A stretch of 64,000 bases of DNA from an archaeon GW2011_AR15. GTDB lineage: Archaea > Nanobdellota > Nanobdellia > Woesearchaeales > GW2011-AR15. Every line of letters starts with the position of its first letter. Within the stretch, counting starts at the first letter, position 1. Where the stretch lies: positions 150,033 through 214,032 of the forward strand of contig CP010425.1 in assembly GCA_000830295.1 (NCBI GenBank), written 5' to 3'. The position numbers were made by a program, and so were the translations under genes. Below are positions 8,372 to 15,927 of the stretch, piece by piece. The notes below the pieces were generated by a model that was given only the letters and a program-made list of their open reading frames with translations, did no database searches and was not told the DNA's origin.

Positions 8372-9040
8372 ATGAGGAAAAAACCGAAGAGCTTTCTCGG
8401 GAAGGCATGGGATTTCATCTGGCATGACAACTCTATATGGAGCTGGATTGTGAATGTCATACTTGCATTTGTGCTGATAAAATTCCTTATATACCCCGGG
8501 CTTGGCTTTGCCTTTGGGACAAGCCACCCTGTTGTTGCTGTTGTCTCAAGCAGCATGGAGCATGAAGGCATGGACTATGATGAATTCTGGGCAGAGACAG
8601 GAAAATGGTACGAAGAAAACATGGGGATAACGAAAGAGGAATTCAGGAAATATCCTTTCAGTAGCGGATTCAGCAAGGGAGATATAATGGTGCTGGTCGG
8701 CGTTTCGCCTGATAAAATAAAAAAGGGGGATATACTTGTATTCTGGAACCAGGAAAACAATCCCAATGCATATCCTATAATACACAGGGTTACTGGTTTT
8801 GTGGAAACAGAAAAAAACGGCTTTTTCTACCAGACAAAAGGCGACAACCCTATAACAAACAAGGAGCCTATAGACTTCTGCAACAGTACAGGATGCATTG
8901 ATGAAAAGAACATACATGAGAACCAGGCCATAGGGAAAGCAATATTCAGGATACCTTTCATCGGCAACCTTAAGATATGGTTTGTTGATTTCCTTCATAT
9001 GGTCGGCGTGGGAACCACAGTGGACGGGGTGCTGAATTAA
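8372..9040 (+). CDS. Signal peptidase I, archaeal SEC11-type
   Basis: A 222-residue S26B peptidase. One N-terminal membrane segment (about 24-48) precedes the catalytic box VVSSSMEHEG with Ser61. His138 in IIHRVTG replaces the bacterial Lys, and Asp158 lies in TKGDNP, as in archaeal and ER enzymes. Between Ser and His there is an insertion of about 35 residues (Glu/Trp/Tyr-rich, 68-100). The enzyme removes signal peptides from Sec substrates on the outer face of the membrane. A TATA-like CTTTTAAATAAC is centred about 27 nt before the start, so the mRNA is probably leaderless. Confidence 0.93.
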   Translation: MRKKPKSFLGKAWDFIWHDNSIWSWIVNVILAFVLIKFLIYPGLGFAFGTSHPVVAVVSSSMEHEGMDYDEFWAETGKWYEENMGITKEEFRKYPFSSGFSKGDIMVLVGVSPDKIKKGDILVFWNQENNPNAYPIIHRVTGFVETEKNGFFYQTKGDNPITNKEPIDFCNSTGCIDEKNIHENQAIGKAIFRIPFIGNLKIWFVDFLHMVGVGTTVDGVLN

Positions 9041-9041
9041 A

Positions 9042-9359
9042 ATGATGTTCTGCCCGAAATGCGGCTCAATACTTGGACCGAAAAAAGTTGGGGGAAAGAC
9101 AGTAATGGGATGCAGTTGTGGCTATATTAACAGGAAACCGGAGAAACTCGAGATAAAAGAAGTCATTAAAGACAAAGAAGAGATAGTACCTGTTGAAGAA
9201 GAAGTTGAGGTGCATCCATTAACAGACGACGCTGAATGCCCGAAATGCGGGCACACTAAGGCATATTACTGGGAAGTCCAGACAAGGGCATCTGACGAGC
9301 CTGCGACCAAATTTCTCAAATGCGAGAAGTGCAAACACATATGGCGGGACTATAAATGA
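9042..9359 (+). CDS. tfs: Transcription elongation factor TFS / RNA polymerase M-type
   Basis: A 105-residue protein with an N-terminal zinc ribbon (C4, C7, C24, C26) and a C-terminal TFIIS-like ribbon (C66, C69, C94, C97). The RASDEP hairpin carries the acidic pair D85-E86 that stimulates transcript cleavage by stalled RNA polymerase. The order and length are those of archaeal TFS. It starts 1 nt after the signal peptidase stop and overlaps the next gene by 4 nt, so it sits inside an operon. Confidence 0.94.
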   Translation: MMFCPKCGSILGPKKVGGKTVMGCSCGYINRKPEKLEIKEVIKDKEEIVPVEEEVEVHPLTDDAECPKCGHTKAYYWEVQTRASDEPATKFLKCEKCKHIWRDYK

Positions 9360-10126
9360 CTTCTGTTGAATTCTCAAGGCCAAAATCATTAGAAGGGTAT
9401 AGATGCGTGGATATGCATTTTCATACAACCCACAGTGACGGCGCTGCAACTGTTGAGCAGATACTTGGAAAGATAAGGACATTGAAGATAGGCGTTGCAG
9501 TCACAGACCATACGACCATCTCAGGCTCGCTGGAAATTTTCAGGAAAAAATCAGAGAAAGACTTTGTTATCCCCGGAGTGGAAATCAACTCAGAAGAGCG
9601 CGTTGATGTCCTTTTCTATTTCTATGATATTGAGGAAATGAAATCTTTTTACAAAAAGGAAATCCTCCCGAACAGGGTCAGGATGCTGCGATACTTCAGA
9701 TCAACACTTTCGCTGCCTGAACTTCACAAACTGTCTAAAAAATACAACTGCGTGACTTCTGTGGCACATCCTTATGGCTATACAATGAGAGGCGGCTCAA
9801 ATAGGATATTTGAAAAAAATGAAAATGAACTAAAAAAATTTGATGCAGTAGAAGCCATAAACGGCGGAACATCAAGGAAAAACAACCGGCGCGCTGTTGA
9901 TTATATAAAACAGAACCTTAAATCATATACCGGCGGCAGCGACGGCCATTCAATCTATCCGCTGGGCAATGTGCTGACATGCTCAAAAGCCAATACAGTA
10001 AAAGAATTCCTGGACAATATCAAAAACAAAAAGAACCATGTCATTGGAAAAGAGCTGAGGTTCAACAAGTTCAGCGAATATTTTTACTATGGCAAAAATA
10101 AGATAAAGAATATTTTTTCAAAATGA
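9356..10126 (+). CDS. PHP-domain phosphoesterase
   Basis: A 256-residue PHP-fold protein: DMHFHTTHSDG (metal ligands H21, H23, D28), VTDHTT (D51, H52), IPGVEIN (E75), VAHPYG and a late GGSDGHS motif. These are the usual metal-binding motifs of the PolC/histidinol-phosphatase-like superfamily. Some relatives hydrolyse nucleotide or sugar phosphates, and I cannot name the substrate. Its ATG overlaps the TFS stop (ATGA), and it overlaps the downstream DUF167 gene by 4 nt in the same way. Confidence 0.87.
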   Translation: MTSVEFSRPKSLEGYRCVDMHFHTTHSDGAATVEQILGKIRTLKIGVAVTDHTTISGSLEIFRKKSEKDFVIPGVEINSEERVDVLFYFYDIEEMKSFYKKEILPNRVRMLRYFRSTLSLPELHKLSKKYNCVTSVAHPYGYTMRGGSNRIFEKNENELKKFDAVEAINGGTSRKNNRRAVDYIKQNLKSYTGGSDGHSIYPLGNVLTCSKANTVKEFLDNIKNKKNHVIGKELRFNKFSEYFYYGKNKIKNIFSK

Positions 10127-10362
10127 TAGACGGTTACATAAAAAACAGCAGGCTGACAATCATCGTAAAGCCCAATTCATCCAAGAACGAGATAACCGGC
10201 TATGACAGGGAAAGAGAAGCAATAAAAGTAAACATAAAAGCAGCAGCTGAAGACAACAAAGCTAACATAGAAGTTATAAAATTCTTTTCAAAGCTTACAA
10301 AGAAAAAAGTAAGGATAGTATTGGGACTAACAGGAAAAAAGAAAATAATTGAAATAGCCTAA
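10123..10362 (+). CDS. DUF167 / YggU-like protein
   Basis: A 79-residue protein with the DUF167 pattern: IIVKPNSSKNEITGYD, then IKVNIKAAAEDNKANIEVIKF and the closing KKKVRIVLGLTGKKKIIEI. The family is a small alpha/beta fold of unknown function found in all domains. It is the last gene of the signal-peptidase-TFS-PHP run, starts inside the PHP stop codon (ATGA) and overlaps the convergent dCMP deaminase by 4 nt. Confidence 0.87.
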   Translation: MIDGYIKNSRLTIIVKPNSSKNEITGYDREREAIKVNIKAAAEDNKANIEVIKFFSKLTKKKVRIVLGLTGKKKIIEIA

Positions 10363-10835
10363 TCTTCTTTTTCTTCCTTATACTTCACTAATTTCACGCC
10401 CGCTTCCTCATATAATTTCCTGGATATCGGATCCAGGTCATAATCCTCGCTGTAATAGACTTTCTTTATTCCTGCGTTTATGATGTGCTTCGTGCAGTAT
10501 CTGCATGTAAAGAGGCTGGTATAAAAAGTGGCGCCTTTAATAGAAACCCCGTTGTATGCTGCCTGCAACAGTGCATTTTCCTCTGCATGCACGCAGACAC
10601 ACTCGTCAAGTTTTTCTCCTGACTTTACAGTGCCTTTCACCCTTCCCTCGCACCTCGGGCAGCCGCCTTCGTCGCAGTTCTTTATCCCTCTCGGCGTGCC
10701 ATTGTAGCCTGTAGAGAGAATCATGTTGTCTCTTACAATGACTGCTCCCACCTGCCTTGAAGTGCAGGAACTTCTCTTTGCCACAAGCTTTGCTATTTTG
10801 ATAAAGTATTCATCCCATGTCGGTTTTTTGTTCAT
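10359..10835 (-). CDS. dCMP deaminase
   Basis: A 158-residue zinc-dependent deoxycytidylate deaminase that supplies dUMP for thymidylate synthesis. The active-site HAEEN (H83, E85) and the zinc ligands C111 and C114 in SLFTCRYCTKHI are present. The usual Pro before the first Cys is Thr here. An extra Cys-rich loop (CDEGGCPRCEGR, about 54-65, then CVC before the HAE) resembles other family members with a second metal site. It overlaps the upstream UPF0200 gene by 26 nt. Confidence 0.93.
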   Translation of the reverse strand: MNKKPTWDEYFIKIAKLVAKRSSCTSRQVGAVIVRDNMILSTGYNGTPRGIKNCDEGGCPRCEGRVKGTVKSGEKLDECVCVHAEENALLQAAYNGVSIKGATFYTSLFTCRYCTKHIINAGIKKVYYSEDYDLDPISRKLYEEAGVKLVKYKEEKED

Positions 10836-11373
10836 TTAACCACCTTTTGAAATTTTCATATTCTTTTTTTAACTCGTCCATTGTCCCTATATTTCGTATC
10901 ATATAGTCTGCAATCGCTATCGGCCCCACTTTGTTGATATTCTCTATCTCGCTCTTGTCCCTGCTCTGCGCTTCCTCCGGCGTAAGAGGCCTGACAGGCC
11001 TTTTTCCCAGCCATTTATGCCTGAGTGATGGAGGGGAATAGACTGCAAGGACAATCAGCCTGTTTCCAAATTTTTCCTTAAGATAAAGATATTCTTCCCA
11101 GCTGTAAAGCCCGTCGGCAACCACGTCAGACTTTTTCAGAGCTTTGGTAATCTTAGGCTCGTTGAGGATTGCATAAGCAGCCATGCCGTGGTCTTTCCTT
11201 AGTTTCTCCCTGATGTACCTCTCGTTCTTCTCATTTACCTGCAGGCCTGCTTCCTTTATTTTCTCCTCTGTTATATCGCCGAACCTTATCTTATGATAGC
11301 CTTCTTTTTCCATCATGCCCGCAAGCTCAGTCTTGCCAGAACCAGTCATGCCAACTATTGCTATTACTTTCAT
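10810..11373 (-). CDS. UPF0200 nucleotide-kinase-like P-loop protein
   Basis: From the ATG at 11373 a 187-residue protein begins MKVIAIVGMTGSGKT (P-loop, residues 8-15) and contains the UPF0200 pattern REKLRKDHGMAAYAI and a Cys-free core with VADGLYSWEEY. The family is archaeal and related to dephospho-CoA and adenylate kinases; its substrate is unknown. A longer frame to 11502 adds a non-homologous stretch, so I chose the internal ATG. The 26-nt overlap with dCMP deaminase suggests coupled expression. Confidence 0.87.
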   Translation of the reverse strand: MKVIAIVGMTGSGKTELAGMMEKEGYHKIRFGDITEEKIKEAGLQVNEKNERYIREKLRKDHGMAAYAILNEPKITKALKKSDVVADGLYSWEEYLYLKEKFGNRLIVLAVYSPPSLRHKWLGKRPVRPLTPEEAQSRDKSEIENINKVGPIAIADYMIRNIGTMDELKKEYENFKRWLNEQKTDMG

Positions 11374-11450
11374 TATTCCCCCGATCCAGAGATGATAGCA
11401 TAATAATTTAAATATGTTGCTGTATTGCAGGATACAGATATGGGGGCTAC

Positions 11451-11543
11451 ATGAAACCGCTAATGCTTTTGGCAGTTCTTGCAGTGCTTTCGCTGGCGGC
11501 ATTCGCGGCAGTTCTGCGGGTATTTGTGTGGGTGAGAAGATGA
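11451..11543 (+). CDS. 30-aa single-pass membrane peptide coupled to DoxX gene
   Basis: A 30-codon ORF, MKPLMLLAVLAVLSLAAF then AVLRVFVWVRR, with one hydrophobic helix and a positively charged end. The ATG follows TATGGGGGCTAC, a G-rich site like the one before hppA, and a TATA-like AATTTAAATATG lies near 11404-11415. Its stop overlaps the DoxX start (ATGA at 11540-11543), so the two are probably translationally coupled. I know of no named family. Confidence 0.6.
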   Translation: MKPLMLLAVLAVLSLAAFAAVLRVFVWVRR

Positions 11544-12010
11544 AGGAAAAGGCTGCTGTTCTGCTTAGGATCGGATTATCGCTGGTGTTCCTGTGGTTTG
11601 GCTTTAACCAGCTTTTGTTCCCTGAAAGTTTTTTAGGGTATTTGCCGGAGTGGGTGATGGGGCATGCGAGGGACTCAATACCTCATTATATGATGGTAAT
11701 GATGAGCTATCTGCCGGAGAACCTCTCTATTCTCATAATAGTGAATGGTATTTTTGAAATAACCTTCGGTACTCTTTTGTTATTGGGAGTGTTTACAAGA
11801 ATCTCCTCGCTGGTTCTTGCAGCACATCTGGCGTTTATAGCCGTAAGCCTTGGGTACAATGATGTTGCAGTAAGAGATTTCGGCCTGGTAATTGCCGCTC
11901 TTTCAGTATTCCTGCATGGGCCGGATGAGAAATCACTAGACAGGAAATTAAAAATCAGAATACCAAAAATTCTTAAGCCGCTTTATTTCTTTGATGATAA
12001 GCTCAAATGA
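11540..12010 (+). CDS. DoxX-family membrane protein
   Basis: From the ATG at 11540 a 156-residue protein with four membrane helices matches the DoxX/DoxD fold: AAVLLRIGLSLVFLWFGFNQLLFP, a central GIFEITFGTLLLLGVFTR helix and a final AALSVFLHG helix. DoxX proteins are quinone- or redox-linked membrane subunits of poorly defined role. The start is fixed by the 4-nt overlap with the preceding 30-codon ORF. The stop overlaps the JAMM gene start (ATGA at 12007). Confidence 0.8.
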   Translation: MKEKAAVLLRIGLSLVFLWFGFNQLLFPESFLGYLPEWVMGHARDSIPHYMMVMMSYLPENLSILIIVNGIFEITFGTLLLLGVFTRISSLVLAAHLAFIAVSLGYNDVAVRDFGLVIAALSVFLHGPDEKSLDRKLKIRIPKILKPLYFFDDKLK

Positions 12011-12582
12011 AACCTGAAGAAGGAGATATTGAAGAGATAGAGAATCTTAATCAGGACAAGAAACTACTCAAGAGGCTGAAGAAAATATATATTGTTGTCA
12101 TTGCGCTCCTTCTTGCTGCATTGCTTATAATGAATACAAATGCGGGCTACCATATTATTTCACTTCTCTCAGGCAGGATAGTGACTTCAAATCTTGGAGA
12201 GGACTATACTTTTGCGCTGAAAAAAGGCGGCCTGGTTATATTTGAAAAAGAAACATATGAAATACTGAGGCAGATGTATCTCGATAACCAGGAGCATGAG
12301 ATAAAGGCCTGCCTGACCGGATACAGGAATGAAAACAACTATGTTGTGGAAGGGCTCTATGCCCCTTTAATATACAGGCAGGATGTTTATTCAGTAACTT
12401 CTCAGCTGTGCAACAGCAGCACTATTGTCTCGCTGCACAGCCATCCCCCGCTGAGCTGCATATTTTCAGAGCAGGACATAGAATCATATGGGGCATTCAA
12501 GGGTGTTAACCCTGAAGGTATAATAGGAGTCATGTGCGGGGAAGAGACAATTACCTTCTACGGCTACCAGAATAAAGTTTAA
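12007..12582 (+). CDS. Membrane-anchored JAMM/MPN-like metalloprotease-fold protein
   Basis: A 191-residue protein with a charged N terminus, one membrane helix (about 27-43) and a C-terminal domain carrying the JAMM motif: HSHP (H144, H146) followed by SEQD with D157 at the expected spacing, and a candidate Glu98 upstream (HEIKACLTG). JAMM enzymes cleave isopeptide bonds in ubiquitin-like conjugates or act as metal-dependent peptidases. A CLTG and NSSTIVSLHSHPP core fits the fold. Its tight coupling to DoxX and the 30-aa peptide points to a membrane complex, but that is inference. Confidence 0.78.
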   Translation: MKPEEGDIEEIENLNQDKKLLKRLKKIYIVVIALLLAALLIMNTNAGYHIISLLSGRIVTSNLGEDYTFALKKGGLVIFEKETYEILRQMYLDNQEHEIKACLTGYRNENNYVVEGLYAPLIYRQDVYSVTSQLCNSSTIVSLHSHPPLSCIFSEQDIESYGAFKGVNPEGIIGVMCGEETITFYGYQNKV

Positions 12583-12632
12583 ATACTTCTCTTATTACTA
12601 TATTCCAGTTCTATATTAGAACGATACTTTTA

Positions 12633-12646
12633 TATACCAGTATACA
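12633..12646 (+). promoter_or_regulatory. TATACCAGTATACA element at scpA promoter
   Basis: The 14-mer TATACCAGTATACA lies 14-27 nt upstream of the scpA start and overlaps the TATA-like CTTTTATATA. The same 14 bases recur at 17074-17087 in front of a nuclease-like gene on the other strand, and CCAGTATATA occurs in the ftsZ upstream region (32554-32563). It may be an operator as well as a promoter part. Confidence 0.4.
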
Positions 12647-12659
12647 AATATATAATAAA

Positions 12660-13427
12660 ATGCTAGAGGCCTCAGTGAAGTCAAACGACCAGATATTCAA
12701 CATTCTCTTTAATAGCGATGAGATTACCTGGCAGAATATGATTTATGATCTTGTTAGTTCAGAGAATATGGACCCGTGGGACATTGACGTGTCAATGCTT
12801 GCCCAGAAGTTCCTTGAGAAACTGAACAAACTGAAAGATATGGACCTGAAGATATCTGGGAAAGTGCTTTTGGCTGCAGCTATACTTCTCAGGGTGAAAT
12901 CATACAGGTTCATGGAAGAGGACATAAACGCTCTTGACACCCTAATTGCATCAGCCAACGAGCCTGAGCATGACGGCGATCTGTTTGATGAGATGATGGA
13001 ATATGAGGAGGGTGCTCTCAGTCTTGAAGGAAGGCCAAGGATATACCCAAGGACACCTCAGCCAAGGAAGAGGAAAGTCTCTGTGTTTGACCTGGTAAAT
13101 GCCCTTGAAAAAGCCCTAGAAGTCTATGAGAGAAGGCCTCCGAAGATGAAAAGCTATCCTGAGGTAAAGATTCCTGAGAAAACACTTGATATAAGCAGGG
13201 TAATAAAAGATGTATATGCAAAGATAGTCCGTCATTTCAAATCAAAGGGGAAGGAAGCCCCAAAACTGACATTTAATCTCCTCCTGCCTGAAAACACAAA
13301 AGAGGATAAGGTGTTCACATTCATTCCTCTGCTCCACCTGGACAACCAGAGAAAAATAGACCTGATACAGGAGTATCACCATGGCGAGATTTTCATAGAT
13401 CTTCTCAATTCCCCTGAAACTTCCTAA
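12660..13427 (+). CDS. scpA: Segregation and condensation protein A (kleisin)
   Basis: A 255-residue kleisin. The N-terminal part shows the ScpA pattern ENMDPWDIDVSMLAQKFLEKL and ISGKVLLAAAILLRVKSY. A middle acidic and Pro-rich linker (about 100-140) leads to the C-terminal winged helix (VFTFIPLLHLDNQRKIDLIQ). ScpA bridges SMC heads during chromosome compaction. No SMC or ScpB gene is in the window. The TATA-like box 27 nt upstream indicates a leaderless mRNA. Confidence 0.9.
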   Translation: MLEASVKSNDQIFNILFNSDEITWQNMIYDLVSSENMDPWDIDVSMLAQKFLEKLNKLKDMDLKISGKVLLAAAILLRVKSYRFMEEDINALDTLIASANEPEHDGDLFDEMMEYEEGALSLEGRPRIYPRTPQPRKRKVSVFDLVNALEKALEVYERRPPKMKSYPEVKIPEKTLDISRVIKDVYAKIVRHFKSKGKEAPKLTFNLLLPENTKEDKVFTFIPLLHLDNQRKIDLIQEYHHGEIFIDLLNSPETS

Positions 13428-13529
13428 AGTAAGGGTTAGGATAGAATGGTTCCTGAGCCTTATCTTTCCACAGGATACCGGAAAATCTAGGCGAAAATTA
13501 TAAATACCTCGCTTTTAACCCATTTAGCT

Positions 13530-14636
13530 ATGGGGTTTACAAATCTTACGGCAATAGCAGATTCTGTTGATAATTACATGGTTTCTGCCGGGATAAATGA
13601 GATACATTTCAGAGCAGGGATCGTGCTGCTGACTTTCCTTATTCTTGGATTAATAACAATGCTCCTTTTCAAGGTTATCCTGAAAAGACTGGTGCAAAAA
13701 ACAAAAACTGATTTTGATGACAAGGTAATTGATGCAACACAGATGCCTGTGCTCCTCCTGGTCATCATGTCAGGAATATTCTTCTCAGGCAAGATGCTTG
13801 ATCTGGACATGTCCCTGCAGCCTTATTTTTCAAAGATATACCTCTCAATAGTCTCTTACCTCCTGTTCCTGATATTGCTCAGGGTCGTACTTCTTATTGT
13901 GCATCGTGTAAGGGAAGTTACCACAACAAGGAAAGTGAAAGTCTTTGAAGATAAGGTCTTCCCGGTTTTTGAAAAAAGCCTTAAGGTTCTTATGGTTATA
14001 GTCTATATTTTCGTGTTCTTCCACATATGGGCTATAAATTTTACTCCGCTGCTGGCAAGCGCGGGTATTCTCGGCCTGGCTATAGCATTCGCAGCACAGA
14101 GCACAATTGCAAATATCTTTGGCGGAATCTCTCTGTTCCTGGACAAGACATATGAAATCGGAGACTACATAATCGTTGATGATAAGGACAGGGGCGAGAT
14201 AATAGATCTCGGCCTGAGAAGCACAAAGATAAGGACAACTGCTGGTGTTCTAATAACTATTCCCAATTCAATAATGGCAAACACCAAAGTGGTGAATGAG
14301 TCAGGCATAAACCCTAAGATAAGGATCCACGTTGAAGTTGGCGTTTCCTATGATTCAGACCTGGACAAGGTAGAAAAGTTATTGCTTGATATGGCAGGGA
14401 GATCTGATTATGTTGAAAAGAACCCTGAGCCGCACGTGAGATTCAGGAACTTCGGGGATTCAGGGATTACTCTGCAATACCTGTTCTGGATAAAAGACCC
14501 GTCCTATAAGGGAATTTACACAAGCCTTGCAATAAAAGAGATTCATAAGAAATTCAGAGAAGAGGGAATAGAGATACCATATCCAAAGAGGGATTTATAC
14601 ATAAAGAAAAGTTCTGAGATAAAAGTGAAAAAATGA
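13530..14636 (+). CDS. mscS: MscS-family small-conductance mechanosensitive channel
   Basis: A 368-residue protein with four hydrophobic segments (about 25-50, 70-90, 100-122 and 150-172). The pore-lining helix and the conserved beta domain follow: LLASAGILGLAIAFAAQSTIANIFGGI, then FLDKTYEIGDYI and GLRSTKIRT. A cytoplasmic MscS C-domain ends near IPYPKRDLYI. Such channels release solutes on hypo-osmotic shock. The TATA box ATTATAAATACC sits about 27 nt before the ATG. The CsaA-like gene overlaps its stop by 4 nt. Confidence 0.94.
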   Translation: MGFTNLTAIADSVDNYMVSAGINEIHFRAGIVLLTFLILGLITMLLFKVILKRLVQKTKTDFDDKVIDATQMPVLLLVIMSGIFFSGKMLDLDMSLQPYFSKIYLSIVSYLLFLILLRVVLLIVHRVREVTTTRKVKVFEDKVFPVFEKSLKVLMVIVYIFVFFHIWAINFTPLLASAGILGLAIAFAAQSTIANIFGGISLFLDKTYEIGDYIIVDDKDRGEIIDLGLRSTKIRTTAGVLITIPNSIMANTKVVNESGINPKIRIHVEVGVSYDSDLDKVEKLLLDMAGRSDYVEKNPEPHVRFRNFGDSGITLQYLFWIKDPSYKGIYTSLAIKEIHKKFREEGIEIPYPKRDLYIKKSSEIKVKK

Positions 14637-14965
14637 TAGGATTTGCCGATTTTCTGAAGGTTGATATAAGAGTAGGAAAAATCATTGAAGTAGAGGATTT
14701 TCCTGAGGCAAAGAATCCCAGCTATATACTGAAAATTGATTTCGGAGAGCTTGGTATAAAGAGATCATCAGCGCAGCTCGTAAAGACATACAGCAAGAAG
14801 GAGCTGAAAGGAAAAAAGGTGCTGGCTGTTGTCAATTTTCCGCCCAAGCAGATAGGCCCTGTCATGTCTGAGGTTCTCACACTCGGAGTTCCCAATGGTA
14901 ATAAGGGAGAGTGCATACTTGCTGTGCCTGACAAGGACGTGCCGATTGGCGGCAGACTCTATTAA
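14633..14965 (+). CDS. csaA: tRNA-binding-domain (CsaA-like) protein
   Basis: A 110-residue stand-alone OB-fold of the EMAP II/CsaA type: DFLKVDIRVGKIIEVEDFPEA, then SSAQLVKTYSKKELKGKKV and VLTLGVPNGNKGECIL. CsaA homologues bind tRNA and have been described as secretion-related chaperones in bacteria. The length is standard. It is cotranscribed with mscS through a 4-nt overlap (ATGA). Confidence 0.9.
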   Translation: MIGFADFLKVDIRVGKIIEVEDFPEAKNPSYILKIDFGELGIKRSSAQLVKTYSKKELKGKKVLAVVNFPPKQIGPVMSEVLTLGVPNGNKGECILAVPDKDVPIGGRLY

Positions 14966-15003
14966 AGGAAAGTTATTTATATCTTGTTAACCTGTATATT
15001 TTT

Positions 15004-15138
15004 ATGGTATGCGAACACGTGAAAGAATTGTACAGGTATGTGAAAGAGCATGACCTGAAAATATCCGCGCATGATATCCTGACAGTAGAGTGCAGGAAAT
15101 GCAGAGATAAAGACAAGTGTGATATAATCCCCTCATAA
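15004..15138 (+). CDS. 44-aa Cys-rich small protein
   Basis: MVCEHVKELYRYVKEHDL, then a C-terminal CRKCRDKDKC cluster. Four Cys (residue 3 and three near 31-40) could bind zinc or iron. A TATA-like GTTATTTATATC is centred 27 nt before the ATG, strong support for a leaderless gene. No family name is known to me. The leader of the next gene begins just after its stop. Confidence 0.65.
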   Translation: MVCEHVKELYRYVKEHDLKISAHDILTVECRKCRDKDKCDIIPS

Positions 15139-15140
15139 AG

Positions 15141-15148
15141 TTTAAATA
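15141..15148 (+). promoter_or_regulatory. TATA box of leader-peptide transcript
   Basis: TTTAAATA, within AGTTTAAATATAATC, is centred 27 nt upstream of the ATG at 15172, the spacing seen for leaderless genes throughout this window. It would place the 5' end at or next to the short ORF and give the downstream gene at 15339 a leader of about 165 nt. Confidence 0.6.
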
Positions 15149-15171
15149 TAATCTAAACATTCCTTTTCGGC

Positions 15172-15216
15172 ATGGCTTATACAGAATCAGTATCCGGGTT
15201 CTTTTTCTTTAACTAG
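15172..15216 (+). CDS. Putative leaderless 14-aa leader peptide with four consecutive Phe codons
   Basis: MAYTESVSGFFFFN followed by TAG. The ATG sits exactly at the leaderless distance from the TATA box. The run TTC TTT TTC TTT resembles amino-acid-sensing leader peptides of bacteria. It is followed by a long leader with alternative helices before the gene at 15339. Whether it is translated is untested. Confidence 0.45.
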   Translation: MAYTESVSGFFFFN

Positions 15217-15338
15217 TCATAGGCCTAAACTAAAATTCCTTTCTCAACTGGTCTGAAAAACCGCAAGCTTCTGGAATGAAAAACTGGGCCTCCGGGATTC
15301 AATAAAAAAACAAAATAAAAAACACGGAGGAGTAAAAA
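15217..15338 (+). promoter_or_regulatory. Structured leader with sequestered Shine-Dalgarno site
   Basis: The strong ribosome-binding site GGAGGAG (15326-15332) precedes the ATG at 15339. Its CGGAGG (15325-15330) is the exact complement of CCTCCG (15289-15294). A competing helix AGGCCT (15221-15226) with GGGCCT (15286-15291, one G-T pair) uses part of the same CCT. The two helices cannot coexist, which is the layout of a translational switch. Confidence 0.5.
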
Positions 15339-15917
15339 ATGGTAGATATACTGGTTAAAGACTTAGAAGATTATGTAAAGGAATATAGCTCGCTGGCAAA
15401 TGAGCTGCTGAATTACAAAAGCTCTGTGCTGAGAGCAATGCTAGGAAAAAGTATAAATTACAGTTACAGAGAAACCCGGTGGGCTAAATCTAAACTCTCT
15501 ATCGGGCCCGGTATAAATCATACGCCTGAGCTTCCTGGACTATATCTTGAAAGGAAAAACCTAGATGAAGTCACGGGCAAGCAGGTAGTCAGAATCAGCG
15601 GAATAGGAAGTGTGGTTAATTATCTGGAAGAAATAACATTGGACCCTGAGGATGTATCGACCCACGAGATAAGGCAGGCTGCTGTAAATTCCCCACCTTA
15701 TCTAGGCATAGACCAACCCGATGAACTCGAAATCAATTACGGCAGCAGAGAGGAATTGATAAGTAGCCTAATGAAGCTCCGCAAATTAGGAAGGCACCTG
15801 TCTGAGAAGCTAATTGAGCTCCAAGAGAGCTACAAACAGAAACATGGAGCTGTCATCAATCAATATGTTGAAAGTGCAAGACGTTGGCGTGAAACGAGAG
15901 AGGAATATTGCTTTTAG
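15339..15917 (+). CDS. Uncharacterised 192-aa protein, first gene of leader-controlled operon
   Basis: No family is recognised. The N-terminal 50 residues and C-terminal 60 residues are helical (DLEDYVKEYSSLANELLNYK; ELISSLMKLRKLGRHLSEKL). The centre carries a basic, possibly beta-rich domain (ETRWAKSKLSIGPGINHTPE). It is soluble and Cys-free apart from one near the end. It has the GGAGG site described above. The next gene starts 10 nt after its stop with its own AGGTGAT. Confidence 0.7.
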   Translation: MVDILVKDLEDYVKEYSSLANELLNYKSSVLRAMLGKSINYSYRETRWAKSKLSIGPGINHTPELPGLYLERKNLDEVTGKQVVRISGIGSVVNYLEEITLDPEDVSTHEIRQAAVNSPPYLGIDQPDELEINYGSREELISSLMKLRKLGRHLSEKLIELQESYKQKHGAVINQYVESARRWRETREEYCF

Positions 15918-15927
15918 GTGATGAAAG

